Shown here piece by piece: positions 1-6,407 of a DNA stretch of 8,051 bases (positions are counted from its first letter, which is position 1; every line of letters begins with the position of its first letter). This stretch comes from an uncultured Nannocystaceae bacterium (GTDB lineage Bacteria > Myxococcota_A > Polyangia > Nannocystales > Nannocystaceae): positions 1 to 8,051 of the forward strand of contig CALKDV010000275.1 in the NCBI GenBank assembly GCA_938084085.1, in the 5' to 3' direction. A program made the position numbers and the translations under genes. The notes below the pieces were generated by a model, which worked only from the letters and a program-made list of their open reading frames with translations, ran no database searches and was not told the origin of the DNA.

Positions 1-515
1 TGCGTTGGAAAGGCCGCACATAGGCGGGCGACGACGTCCGGCGCCCAGCGGGTCTCCTCGTGACGCGTGGCGAGGGAAAGACCGCCACGGTCGGGCGCGG
101 CATGGCGGAGCTTGGGGGAGATCGACATCAGGTCGCAGTGAAGATCCTCGCACCACACGGTCCCCGCGGTCTCCACGGTGATGTGGTGGCCTTGGATGGC
201 GAGCGCCTTGGACAGCCGCGCCACCTGTGGGAACAAAAGCGGCTCTCCCCCCGTCAAGACCACGTGACGGGGGCCCGTCTTGCAAAAATGTACGAGCGCC
301 TCCAGGGAGTGGAGCGCTCCGGTGGGCTCCCAGGAGCTTTGGGGGGTGTCGCACCAGCCGCAGCGCAGGTTGCAGCCCCGCACCCGTAAAAACGAGCTTG
401 GCGTGCCAACGAGCCCTCCTTCGCCTTGGATCGACGTGAACAATTCGGTGATCGGGAGGCGGTCAGACTCCCGCGATGCGGGGCCCTGCGGCGGCTGTGG
501 CGGCGAAATGCTCAC
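1..515 (-). CDS. queE: 7-carboxy-7-deazaguanine synthase QueE (radical SAM), C-terminus cut off by window edge
   Basis: The enzyme rearranges 6-carboxy-tetrahydropterin to 7-carboxy-7-deazaguanine, a cytoplasmic step towards preQ0 and queuosine. The minus-strand frame is open from 515 to the edge, giving 171 residues of a protein usually about 200-240 aa. Visible signatures: the family N-terminus ELFTSIQGEG (residues 24-33), the radical SAM cluster motif CNLRCGWCDTP (Cys48, Cys52, Cys55; CX3CX2C), LTGGEPLL (87-94, SAM binding), TVETAGT (113-119) and SISPKL (131-136). The GTG at 515-513 is chosen because an in-frame TGA lies two codons upstream and no other ATG or GTG precedes the conserved ELFTSIQGEG. 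A purine-rich GAGAG directly abuts this GTG, so the ribosome binding site is poor. The first ~20 residues are a Pro/Gln-rich extension. It is divergent to asnS. Identity is firm; the exact start is less so. Confidence 0.95.
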   Translation of the reverse strand, partial: MSISPPQPPQGPASRESDRLPITELFTSIQGEGGLVGTPSSFLRVRGCNLRCGWCDTPQSSWEPTGALHSLEALVHFCKTGPRHVVLTGGEPLLFPQVARLSKALAIQGHHITVETAGTVWCEDLHCDLMSISPKLRHAAPDRGGLSLATRHEETRWAPDVVARLCAAFPT

Positions 516-567
516 CTCTCACGAGTACACGATCTCGGAGGGCGCGGCCAGTGATAGTCTCCCGGCG

Positions 568-1959
568 ATGCAAACGCCGCGAACGAAGATATCCGCGCTC
601 CTCGCCGCACCCGAGTCCACGGTGGACGTGCGCGCGAAAGGGTGGGCGCGCACGGTCCGTGACAGCAAGAAGGTGCTGTTCATCGAGCTCAATGACGGCT
701 CGAGCTTTGGGGGATTGCAGGTGGTAGTGCCCGCGGAGCTTGAGGGCTTTGACGAGCTTCGCAAGCTGACGACGGGGTCTGCGGTCGAGGTTGTGGGGGA
801 CTTGGTGGAGTCACCAGCGAAGGGACAGCGCTTCGAGCTCGCCGCCAAGTCCGTGCAGATCATTGGCCGCGCCGAGGACAGCTACCCACTCCAGAAAAAA
901 CGTCACGGCTTCGATTTCTTGCGGTCCATCGCGCACCTGCGGGTCCGCACCAACACCTTCGGGGCGGTGTTTCGAATCCGCAGCCGCCTCGCGCAAGCGG
1001 TGCACGAGTTTTTTCGGGAGCGCGGCTTTTTTTATGTGCACACACCGATCATCACCGCGAGCGACTGCGAGGGGGCGGGAGAGATGTTTGGCGTGACGAC
1101 CCTGGATCTCGCGAACGTGCCGCGCACGGACGCGGGCACGCCCCGCTACGACGAGGACTTCTTCGGTCAAAACACCTTCCTCACCGTATCTGGACAGCTG
1201 AACGCGGAGGCCTTCGCCATGGGGCTCTCCGACGTCTACACCTTTGGACCGACCTTCCGCGCGGAGAACTCCAACACCAGCCGCCACGCCTCGGAGTTTT
1301 GGATGATCGAGCCAGAGATGGCGTGGGCGGATCTTGATGATGACGCCGATCTCGCGGAGGCCTTCGTGAAATACTGCCTCAAGGCGGTGCTCGATGATTG
1401 CGCGGAGGACCTCGCGTTCTTCAACCAGCGCATCGACAAGGGCCTCACGCAGCGCCTCGAGGGGGTGGTGGGGGCCGAGTTCGCGAGGGTGACCTACGCC
1501 GAGGCGGTGAAGCTGCTCGAGGACAGCGGCCAGGCCTTCGAATACCCGGTGCACTTTGGGGCCAACTTACAAGCGGAGCACGAACGCTACTTAACGGAGG
1601 AACTCCTCAAAAAGCCCACCTTTGTGTTCGACTACCCCAAAGAGATCAAGGCGTTTTATATGCGGCGCAATGACGACGGCCGCACCGTGGCGGCGATGGA
1701 TCTCCTGGTCCCCAAGATCGGGGAGCTCATCGGGGGCTCCCAGCGTGAGGAGCGACTCGACGTGTTGACGCAGGCCATCACGGAGCTTGGCCAGCCCATG
1801 GAGCACTACGAGTGGTATCTCGACACGCGGCGATTCGGGACGGCGCCCCACGCCGGCTTCGGGCTGGGTTTCGAGCGCCTGGTCATGTACGCCACCGGGA
1901 TGGAGAATATCCGCGACGTGATCCCGTTTCCGCGCACTCCACGAAACTGCCGCTTTTAG
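568..1959 (+). CDS. asnS: Asparaginyl-tRNA synthetase
   Basis: A cytoplasmic class IIb aminoacyl-tRNA synthetase that charges tRNA-Asn with asparagine using ATP. The protein is 463 aa, close to the 466 aa of E. coli AsnS, and is collinear with it from end to end. An N-terminal OB-fold anticodon-binding domain (about residues 15-105) carries the KGWARTVRDSK segment. The catalytic core shows motif 1 around 153-172 (GFFYVHTPIITASD, then EGAGEMF), motif 2 at 230-250 (FRAENSNTSRH, then EFWMIEPE) and motif 3 at 430-437 (GFGLGFER), ending in the family-typical IPFPRTPRN. GGSQREER, typical of AsnS, is present near residue 391. The ATG at 568 is chosen by length and by alignment of the N-terminus with E. 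coli AsnS. It lacks a clear Shine-Dalgarno sequence; an in-frame ATG at 508 would add 20 residues and overlap the start of queE. AsnS rather than AspS is supported by the overall match and the C-terminal sequence. Confidence 0.98.
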   Translation: MQTPRTKISALLAAPESTVDVRAKGWARTVRDSKKVLFIELNDGSSFGGLQVVVPAELEGFDELRKLTTGSAVEVVGDLVESPAKGQRFELAAKSVQIIGRAEDSYPLQKKRHGFDFLRSIAHLRVRTNTFGAVFRIRSRLAQAVHEFFRERGFFYVHTPIITASDCEGAGEMFGVTTLDLANVPRTDAGTPRYDEDFFGQNTFLTVSGQLNAEAFAMGLSDVYTFGPTFRAENSNTSRHASEFWMIEPEMAWADLDDDADLAEAFVKYCLKAVLDDCAEDLAFFNQRIDKGLTQRLEGVVGAEFARVTYAEAVKLLEDSGQAFEYPVHFGANLQAEHERYLTEELLKKPTFVFDYPKEIKAFYMRRNDDGRTVAAMDLLVPKIGELIGGSQREERLDVLTQAITELGQPMEHYEWYLDTRRFGTAPHAGFGLGFERLVMYATGMENIRDVIPFPRTPRNCRF

Positions 1960-1977
1960 CCCGGCGTTGTCCGGGCT
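1958..1977 (+). terminator. Hairpin overlapping the asnS stop codon, possible weak terminator
   Basis: AGCCCGG (1958-1964) pairs perfectly with CCGGGCT (1971-1977) around a 6-nt loop and starts within the TAG of asnS. No T-tract follows (the next bases are CGTCGCGG), so it does not meet the usual intrinsic-terminator pattern. It may be a Rho-dependent end, a 3' stabilising hairpin, or chance in GC-rich DNA. Confidence 0.35.
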
Positions 1978-2387
1978 CGTCGCGGTTGAAGTGTGGCCGG
2001 TTCGGCTGGGGCGTTGGTGACACGCATCTACCTTTACCTACATGGGCAGGAGCGGTTCGTTGGCTGCAACGTGCGCGCATGAGTGGCAACTTTAGTAGCC
2101 AGAACCTGGCAACAATCGTCTGTGCTTGGGGGCCGGTCAAGGCCTCCGCCCACGGATGATCGATGCCGTCGTGGGCGTGTACCTTCAAACCAAAATCGCC
2201 TTGCATGCTCACTTTCGTGCACGCATCGCCAATGTGGGCACCTCGCGCACGCACGAAGACTGACGTGTCTCATTTTTGGCCCACGGGTTGCACATTCATC
2301 CAAACAGCGACGGCGCGGGGCCAGCCACTGGAGACGCCACACACCGCGCAACGTTCGAGCGGTGACATTCAAAAGGAGCGATGGAGC
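1960..2387. other. Intergenic region without a convincing gene
   Basis: About 430 bp between asnS and the next rightward gene. Open frames exist on both strands, but their translations are rich in Arg, Cys, His and Trp, show no family motif, and lack the G/C third-position pattern of the neighbouring genes. The most gene-like short frame (2156-2263, plus, 35 codons) has no good ribosome binding site and no recognised product. I see no tRNA, no CRISPR repeat, no clear sigma-70 promoter and no long inverted repeat that would mark insertion-sequence ends. The stretch is likely to hold the asnS 3' untranslated region and the promoter and 5' leader of the gene at 2388. It could also include decayed mobile-element sequence. 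Confidence 0.6.
2371..2378 (+). promoter_or_regulatory. Ribosome binding site of the 150-aa protein gene
   Basis: AAAAGGAG lies 9 nt before the ATG at 2388 and is the best Shine-Dalgarno match in the window. It fixes the start. The closer ATG at 2381 is in another frame, whose product is not protein-like and is only 2-3 nt from the GGAG. Confidence 0.75.
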
Positions 2388-2840
2388 ATGTACTTACGAA
2401 AAAACAAAGTCAAAGTCGGTGAAAAGCGACGTACCTATCTTTCCGTCGCGCACAACGTGTGGTGGACAGGTCGCAACAGCAAGGGGCCGCAAAGCCGGCC
2501 GGTCGTGTTGGCGAGCTTTGGCGCGGAAGAAAAGATCGACGTCACCCTCGCGGAGGAGCTTGTCGCGATCATCGAGAACGTCTCGCCCCGCTATGGCCTT
2601 CGCCGCGGCGACGGCAAAGAGGCGACCATGCGTCTCGCCCGGGAGATTCGTCGCATCGAGCCCTTCTTGAAGCTCATCACACGCCGGGAGTTCGGATTCG
2701 CCGACTGCCTTCCGTCCGAGGACGCGGATCGCACCTTCCTCCTTGAGAACCTGGTACGTGAGCGTCTCGCGATTGGCGAGGACCTGCGCTGCGAAGAGGA
2801 GCTGCTCGGACAGCTGCAAAGCCGAATGATCCGCGCGTAG
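2388..2840 (+). CDS. Small protein with transposase N-domain-like start (IS1634/IS4-type resemblance), function unknown
   Basis: A 150-aa protein. Residues 1-50 (MYLRKNKVKVGEKRRTYLSV, then an N-V-W-W segment, then SRPVVLASFG) follow the pattern of the N-terminal domain of IS1634-type transposases: M-[YF]-[LI]-R-K..., a basic Thr-Tyr beta strand, then R-x-V-x-L-x-x-[LF]-G. The rest (51-150) is mostly helical, with many Glu, Arg and Leu residues, and does not look like the DDE catalytic domain, for which the gene is also far too short. No signal peptide or membrane segment is visible, so the product is probably cytoplasmic. The gene has its own ribosome binding site and a strong terminator just downstream, so it looks like an intact single-gene unit rather than debris. 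Its first ~25 codons are more A/T-rich than the remainder. It may be a domesticated DNA-binding domain or an unrelated protein of similar pattern; the resemblance was judged by eye. Confidence 0.72.
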   Translation: MYLRKNKVKVGEKRRTYLSVAHNVWWTGRNSKGPQSRPVVLASFGAEEKIDVTLAEELVAIIENVSPRYGLRRGDGKEATMRLAREIRRIEPFLKLITRREFGFADCLPSEDADRTFLLENLVRERLAIGEDLRCEEELLGQLQSRMIRA

Positions 2841-2873
2841 CGGACCCCCATCGAATTTCTCTACTGTGTCGTG

Positions 2874-2915
2874 AAGGTCGCGCTCTCGTGTGTCGAGCGC
2901 GGCCTTCTTTTTTTT
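2874..2915 (+). terminator. Strong intrinsic terminator
   Basis: AAGGTCGCGCTC (2874-2885) pairs with GAGCGCGGCCTT (2895-2906) over 12 bp with a single G-U pair, around a 9-nt loop. It is followed by C and then eight T (2908-2915). It ends rightward transcription of the gene at 2388-2840, 33 nt after its stop. On the minus strand the hairpin is not followed by a T-run, so it should not work well for the convergent leftward operon. Confidence 0.9.
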
Positions 2916-2940
2916 CGCGTGCGGAGCCTGTGGAGAGCCG

Positions 2941-4152
2941 CTAGGCGCCGAAGAAACGCTCGAGCAGGGCCGACGGAATCCCGTACTTCGCGGTTCGCGA
3001 GATAAAGACGCCGTCGCGGTCACGCCGGAAGAGGGTGCCTCGACCGAGACGGGGAGCGAGCACCTCAAGCTGCTTGAGCGCCGCGCCCCCGAGTTCGACG
3101 GTGGTCGCTGCTTCCTCAAAGAAAGGCTTGGTGAGCGGCTTGTCGTCGATAAAGACCTCGCTGAGGAATTCCACGCGCACCGCGAAGTCGATGCGTTTGC
3201 CTTGGAGCTCGTCCACAAGGGAGGGCTGGATGCCGGAGGGTAGCTCGCCGGCGACCTTGCGCACTGCGTAGCTCGCGAGGATGTCGGTGTCGCCAAGCTC
3301 CGCCTCGCAAATGACGATGGCGCCGTGCTCATCCATCACGACCGAGAGGTCTGAGGAGATCTTCTCTGCGTGCTGCTGTCGCACGGAGGCCTCCTCGCTG
3401 GCCTCACGCGCGCGTCGCTTGGAGTCCTCGGCGCCAGCGTTTGGCGCGGACACCCGCGCCGGGGTGGTCCCGGTGCCGCTGGCGGTCGGTGGCGCGGCGG
3501 CGGCGTTCGGCGCGGGAACGTCTCGAGCCTGCGTCTGCGCAGCGCCGGGGTGGTCGGGACCTTGTGCTTCGGCGACAGCGCCCTCGGGCGGCGCCTCGGG
3601 CTGTTCTGCGAGGGTGCGGATGACCGGCTCATCGTCGGAGACTGACGGCTCCATCAGCGAAATGGCGACGGAGGGTCCGCCAGCGAATCCGTCCGCGAGC
3701 TCGTTCACCGTCACCCCGAGCTGCTGGCACAGCCGCGGCAAGGGCCACTCGTCGGCGCCGGCCTCTGGCGGGATGGTGTCCTCTGTGGCTTGGTCGCCCG
3801 CGACGACTTGACCTCGCTGCGCGATCAACAGGCCCTGTTTTCGCGCCGGCTCCTCCGCGAGGTAGTAGGCGAAGCACTCACGGGGAAGCGCTTGGGAGGC
3901 GTACAGCGCGAGGTCCATGTTCTCTTCCCAAAATTGGGCGAGGTCCTCACCCACCACGGCTCCGTCGATTTGCACGAGCACCAAGGGTCCGGTCGCGTGC
4001 CGCGTCAAGATGAGCTGCGCGTCGACGATATTCTTAATCTTCGCGAGCAAGCCCTCCGCGATGGCAGAGGCGAGCGCGGAGGCGCGGAACATCTCGAGGG
4101 GAAAGATAAGACCACCGTGGTTGGTGGAAGTGGGCGTTGCGTGGTTCGTCAT
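2941..4152 (-). CDS. Unrecognised 403-aa cytoplasmic protein, two globular parts joined by a disordered linker
   Basis: I do not recognise a family. The N-terminal part (about residues 14-168) looks globular with alternating helices and strands, for example FPLEMFRASALASAIAEG and GPLVLVQIDGAVVGEDLAQF. Residues 168-240 form an acidic, Pro/Ala/Thr-rich stretch that should be disordered, followed by a charged helix-prone segment (241-266, KRRAREASEEASVRQQ). The C-terminal part (267-403) is again globular, with strands such as LSVVMDEHGAIVICEAEL and a basic patch near 376-390 (RRDRDGVFISRTAKYG). No signal peptide, membrane segment or cysteine-rich motif is seen. The ATG at 4152 has AAGGA 8 nt upstream. 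It is the last gene of the leftward cluster, 46 nt after the lipoprotein gene. Third-position G/C bias and the ribosome binding site support a real gene. The function is unknown; the linker suggests a scaffold or regulatory protein, which is inference. Confidence 0.87.
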   Translation of the reverse strand: MTNHATPTSTNHGGLIFPLEMFRASALASAIAEGLLAKIKNIVDAQLILTRHATGPLVLVQIDGAVVGEDLAQFWEENMDLALYASQALPRECFAYYLAEEPARKQGLLIAQRGQVVAGDQATEDTIPPEAGADEWPLPRLCQQLGVTVNELADGFAGGPSVAISLMEPSVSDDEPVIRTLAEQPEAPPEGAVAEAQGPDHPGAAQTQARDVPAPNAAAAPPTASGTGTTPARVSAPNAGAEDSKRRAREASEEASVRQQHAEKISSDLSVVMDEHGAIVICEAELGDTDILASYAVRKVAGELPSGIQPSLVDELQGKRIDFAVRVEFLSEVFIDDKPLTKPFFEEAATTVELGGAALKQLEVLAPRLGRGTLFRRDRDGVFISRTAKYGIPSALLERFFGA

Positions 4153-4198
4153 GGGTGCCGTCCTTGCCGTCGGGTGGAGCCTGCTCTTCGGGCGTCGT

Positions 4199-5065
4199 TC
4201 AGCGCGTCCCTACGATGGCGAGCGAAACTTGCCACAGATCGCCCCCGTCTTCGCCTCCCGCCTGCGGAAACTGGGCTGCGACCAGCGCGAGTCGGTCGGG
4301 AAGCGCGCAGCGCCAGGAGCGTGAGACCCGCGAAGACGCTCGCGAGGCGGCGTCATCCGTGGTCGCTGGGAGGGGCGCCACGCTCGATTCTGGAGGCACG
4401 GTGCTGCCCGCGCGGTCGCCCGCGTCAGGCGCGGCGTCCGTGGAGGGGGGGGGCGACGAAGGTCCGGACGCTGCCCGGTTCAAGGAGGGATCGGGCTTGG
4501 AGATCTTCTCGAGGCACCATCGCGGCTGCTTCCAACGGTTCGTGGCCACGACCAAGAAGCGCTCGGCGCTCGACGCGGTGAGGTTGAGCGCCGTGAGGCT
4601 CACGATCCCGTGTTCGCCGACCTCAAGGTCGAAGGAGCCGCCGTACATGGTGATGGGCTCTGCCAAGGGGCAGCTCCAGGCGAGCCCGTGGTCTGTGTCT
4701 TGAACCTGCGGGGCGACGTCGCATACTCCAACCAGCGCGTTCATGATCTCCTCCCCCACGTACCCTTGGGCGAGGGCCTCTTGTCCTCGCATGAGCACCC
4801 GCTCGACGTTGCCCCATACGCCCCCTTGGCCGAGCGGCTCTTGCTCCGCGGCGAAGTCGGCCTCCAGGCTTGTTTGGCTGTGGTTTTGCGAGGCTCTCCG
4901 CTCTCGCTCCCATCGACACTGCGTGCCCTTCGTACCCGGGGGGCACGCCGCTCCTCCCCGGGAGCACCCGCCGAGGCCTCCCGACGCGAAGCCCATCGCG
5001 GCCACGCATGCGGCGAAGGCGAGGGCGCGCACACCGGGTCGCGCGGGGGCTGTGGTTACGCGCAT
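4199..5065 (-). CDS. Predicted lipoprotein of unknown function
   Basis: A 288-aa protein with a basic N-terminus, a hydrophobic segment (about residues 12-30, ALAFAACVAAMGFA) and a lipobox LGGC that places the lipidated cysteine at 34, followed by Ser, compatible with export to the outer membrane. The mature part has seven further cysteines (41, 50, 115, 132, 184, 253, plus lipid Cys34), which could form disulfides in the periplasm. Residues about 100-190 look globular (GEEIMNALVGVCDVAP, then SCPLAEPITMYGGSFDLEVG, then a FLVVATNRW segment). Residues 190-245 are a Pro/Ser/Ala/Asp-rich linker, and a short cysteine-containing tail ends the protein. The ATG at 5065 overlaps the end of hutF by 10 nt, which suggests translational coupling. 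A C9 run encodes Pro205-207 of the linker. No family is recognised. Confidence 0.87.
   Translation of the reverse strand: MRVTTAPARPGVRALAFAACVAAMGFASGGLGGCSRGGAACPPGTKGTQCRWERERRASQNHSQTSLEADFAAEQEPLGQGGVWGNVERVLMRGQEALAQGYVGEEIMNALVGVCDVAPQVQDTDHGLAWSCPLAEPITMYGGSFDLEVGEHGIVSLTALNLTASSAERFLVVATNRWKQPRWCLEKISKPDPSLNRAASGPSSPPPSTDAAPDAGDRAGSTVPPESSVAPLPATTDDAASRASSRVSRSWRCALPDRLALVAAQFPQAGGEDGGDLWQVSLAIVGTR
4445..4453. repeat. G9 homopolymer tract inside the lipoprotein gene
   Basis: Nine consecutive G on the plus strand (C9 in the coding strand), in the codons for the Ser/Pro-rich linker. A slip of one base would change the frame for the C-terminal ~80 residues. It is a possible slippage hotspot; no length variation can be seen from a single sequence. 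Confidence 0.5.
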
Positions 5066-6402
5066 TCGACCCCGTTAATAAACACAGTGTGCACGGGCGC
5101 GCTGGTGCCGGAGAGCATGAGGGCGTCGAGGAGATCCGCGTCAGCGACGTCGCGAAGCAGCGGATGCTCGCGCGCAATGACGGCGGCGTCGAAGGGGGCA
5201 TCCACGGCCAAGCGACCGAGGTGCGGGACCCCGAGGGATCGTGCGCCGCCCGTGGTCGCGGCGTCGAGGAGGGTCATGGAGATCGGCTGCTGCTCTCGCG
5301 CGAGGCACAGCCGCTGCTGCGTGGCGAGGCGCTCATGGAGCTCGAGTGAGCGGGCTTCGGTAATCAGATCGATGACGCTGTTGCTGTCGCTTCCCAACGC
5401 GAGTTGCACGCCGGCGGCTTGCAGGGCGCTGCCCATGAGGGTGCCGTCGCCAAGGTCCGCCTCGGTGGTTGGACAGGCGCACACCTGGTGGCCGCGCAGG
5501 CGCGCGCGATCGGCGTCGTCGATGTGGATGGCGTGGACCGCGGTGAAGGTCCCCGGCCGCTGCAGGAGGCCGGCGCGCTCCACCAAGGCGACGGGAGAGA
5601 TCCCATGGGCGTCTGCGCAGGCCTGGTTCTCTGCCACTTGCTCCGAGATGTGGGCGTGTACAACGAGCTGGTGGTCCGCGGCGAAGCGCGCCACGGCCTC
5701 GAGGGCGTGGACGGGCACCGCACGGACGGAGTGCGGCGCGAGGCCGACAGACAGCGCTTCGCTCCTGTGAGGGAGGAGCCCTTCGCACCGCGCCAAGAAG
5801 CCGTCCACATCACGATCACAAAAGCGCCGCTGCTCTTCGAGGGGGGGGGCGCCAAAGCCAGCGGCGAGGTACAGGACCTCGAGCAGGACAAGGCGGATGC
5901 CGACCTCGTCGGCGGCGGCGATGATTTGTTTGGAGAGCAGGTTCGCGTCGTCGTAGGGGCTGCCGTCCGCGTCGTGGTGCACGTAATGAAATTCACCGAC
6001 GCAGGTGATGCCCGCGCGCAGCATCTCTTGAAAGCAGGCCTTGGTGACGTCGTACAAGCGTGAGGGGGTGAGGCCGTTGGCGGCCTCGTACATCTGCGTT
6101 CGCCAGGACCAAAAAGAGGAGGGATCGTGCGCGCCGCGTCGGTGGGTGCGGCCGCGAATGGAGCGCTGAAAGGCGTGGCTGTGCGCGTTCACCATGCCGG
6201 GAAGCACCACGGAGCGTCCGAGATCTCGCGTCATGACCTCGTCAAAACCCTCCACGGGCCCGCGGCCAAGCGCGATGATTTTGCCGTGTTCGTCGAGCGC
6301 CCACCAAGGGTCGGTGACGAACTCGCGCCCCCCATCTCCATCGAGGATTCCCGCAGCGGCCCGCAAGATCATGTACGCCTGTGGGGGAACGCTGTCGGTC
6401 AC
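5056..6402 (-). CDS. hutF: Formimidoylglutamate deiminase HutF
   Basis: An amidohydrolase-superfamily metalloenzyme that deaminates N-formimino-L-glutamate to N-formyl-L-glutamate and ammonia in the HutF/HutG branch of histidine degradation, acting in the cytoplasm. Numbering from the GTG at 6402 (448 aa; the family is usually about 450): PGMVNAHSHAFQR with the metal-binding HxH (His74, His76), SFWSWR (about 96-101), GEFHYVHH (136-143), APHSVR (222-227), VHAHISEQ (248-255), VHAIHID (289-295), CPTTEADLGDG (310-320) and LGSDSN (336-341) with the metal-associated Asp339. The CPTTEA/LGDG segment and FWSWR separate HutF from guanine deaminase or imidazolonepropionase. The start is ambiguous: GTG 6402, 5 nt after the phosphatase stop with TGAGG just upstream, or ATG 6372; ATG 6456 would overlap the previous gene by 49 nt. 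No hutH, hutU, hutI or hutG is visible here. Confidence 0.95.
   Translation of the reverse strand: MTDSVPPQAYMILRAAAGILDGDGGREFVTDPWWALDEHGKIIALGRGPVEGFDEVMTRDLGRSVVLPGMVNAHSHAFQRSIRGRTHRRGAHDPSSFWSWRTQMYEAANGLTPSRLYDVTKACFQEMLRAGITCVGEFHYVHHDADGSPYDDANLLSKQIIAAADEVGIRLVLLEVLYLAAGFGAPPLEEQRRFCDRDVDGFLARCEGLLPHRSEALSVGLAPHSVRAVPVHALEAVARFAADHQLVVHAHISEQVAENQACADAHGISPVALVERAGLLQRPGTFTAVHAIHIDDADRARLRGHQVCACPTTEADLGDGTLMGSALQAAGVQLALGSDSNSVIDLITEARSLELHERLATQQRLCLAREQQPISMTLLDAATTGGARSLGVPHLGRLAVDAPFDAAVIAREHPLLRDVADADLLDALMLSGTSAPVHTVFINGVECA
5841..5849. repeat. G9 homopolymer tract inside hutF
   Basis: Nine G on the plus strand (C9 in the coding strand), encoding part of GAPPLEE in a surface-loop-like stretch of HutF. 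Slippage here would disrupt the enzyme after about residue 188. This could be a mutation hotspot; a functional role is not shown. Confidence 0.5.
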
Positions 6403-6407
6403 GTGCC

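Noticed and set aside
280..567. In-frame upstream extension of asnS (ATG at 280)
   Set aside because: The 96 extra residues lie antisense to queE, are not protein-like, and have no counterpart in AsnS.
811..1554. 247-codon open frame on the minus strand inside asnS
   Set aside because: It is a shadow of asnS, a typical long antisense frame in high-GC genes; its translation is rich in Arg, His and Val with no family motif.
2340..2370. TTCGAGC segment resembling a tRNA T-arm
   Set aside because: No matching 5-bp stem, anticodon arm or acceptor stem is found around it.
2381..2670. Alternative start ATG at 2381 in another frame
   Set aside because: The spacing from GGAG is too short and the product is a basic low-complexity sequence without motifs.
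2874..2915. Hairpin as a bidirectional terminator serving the leftward operon as well
   Set aside because: On the minus strand no T-run follows the stem, so only rightward termination is supported.
2394..3332. 312-codon minus-strand frame across the 150-aa gene and the end of the 403-aa gene
   Set aside because: Its translation is Ser/Arg/Pro-rich and it spans a strong terminator; the overlapping genes have better starts and protein-like sequence.
4610..5770. 386-codon plus-strand frame
   Set aside because: It lies antisense to the lipoprotein gene and hutF and has shadow-type composition (Arg, Ser, Ala).
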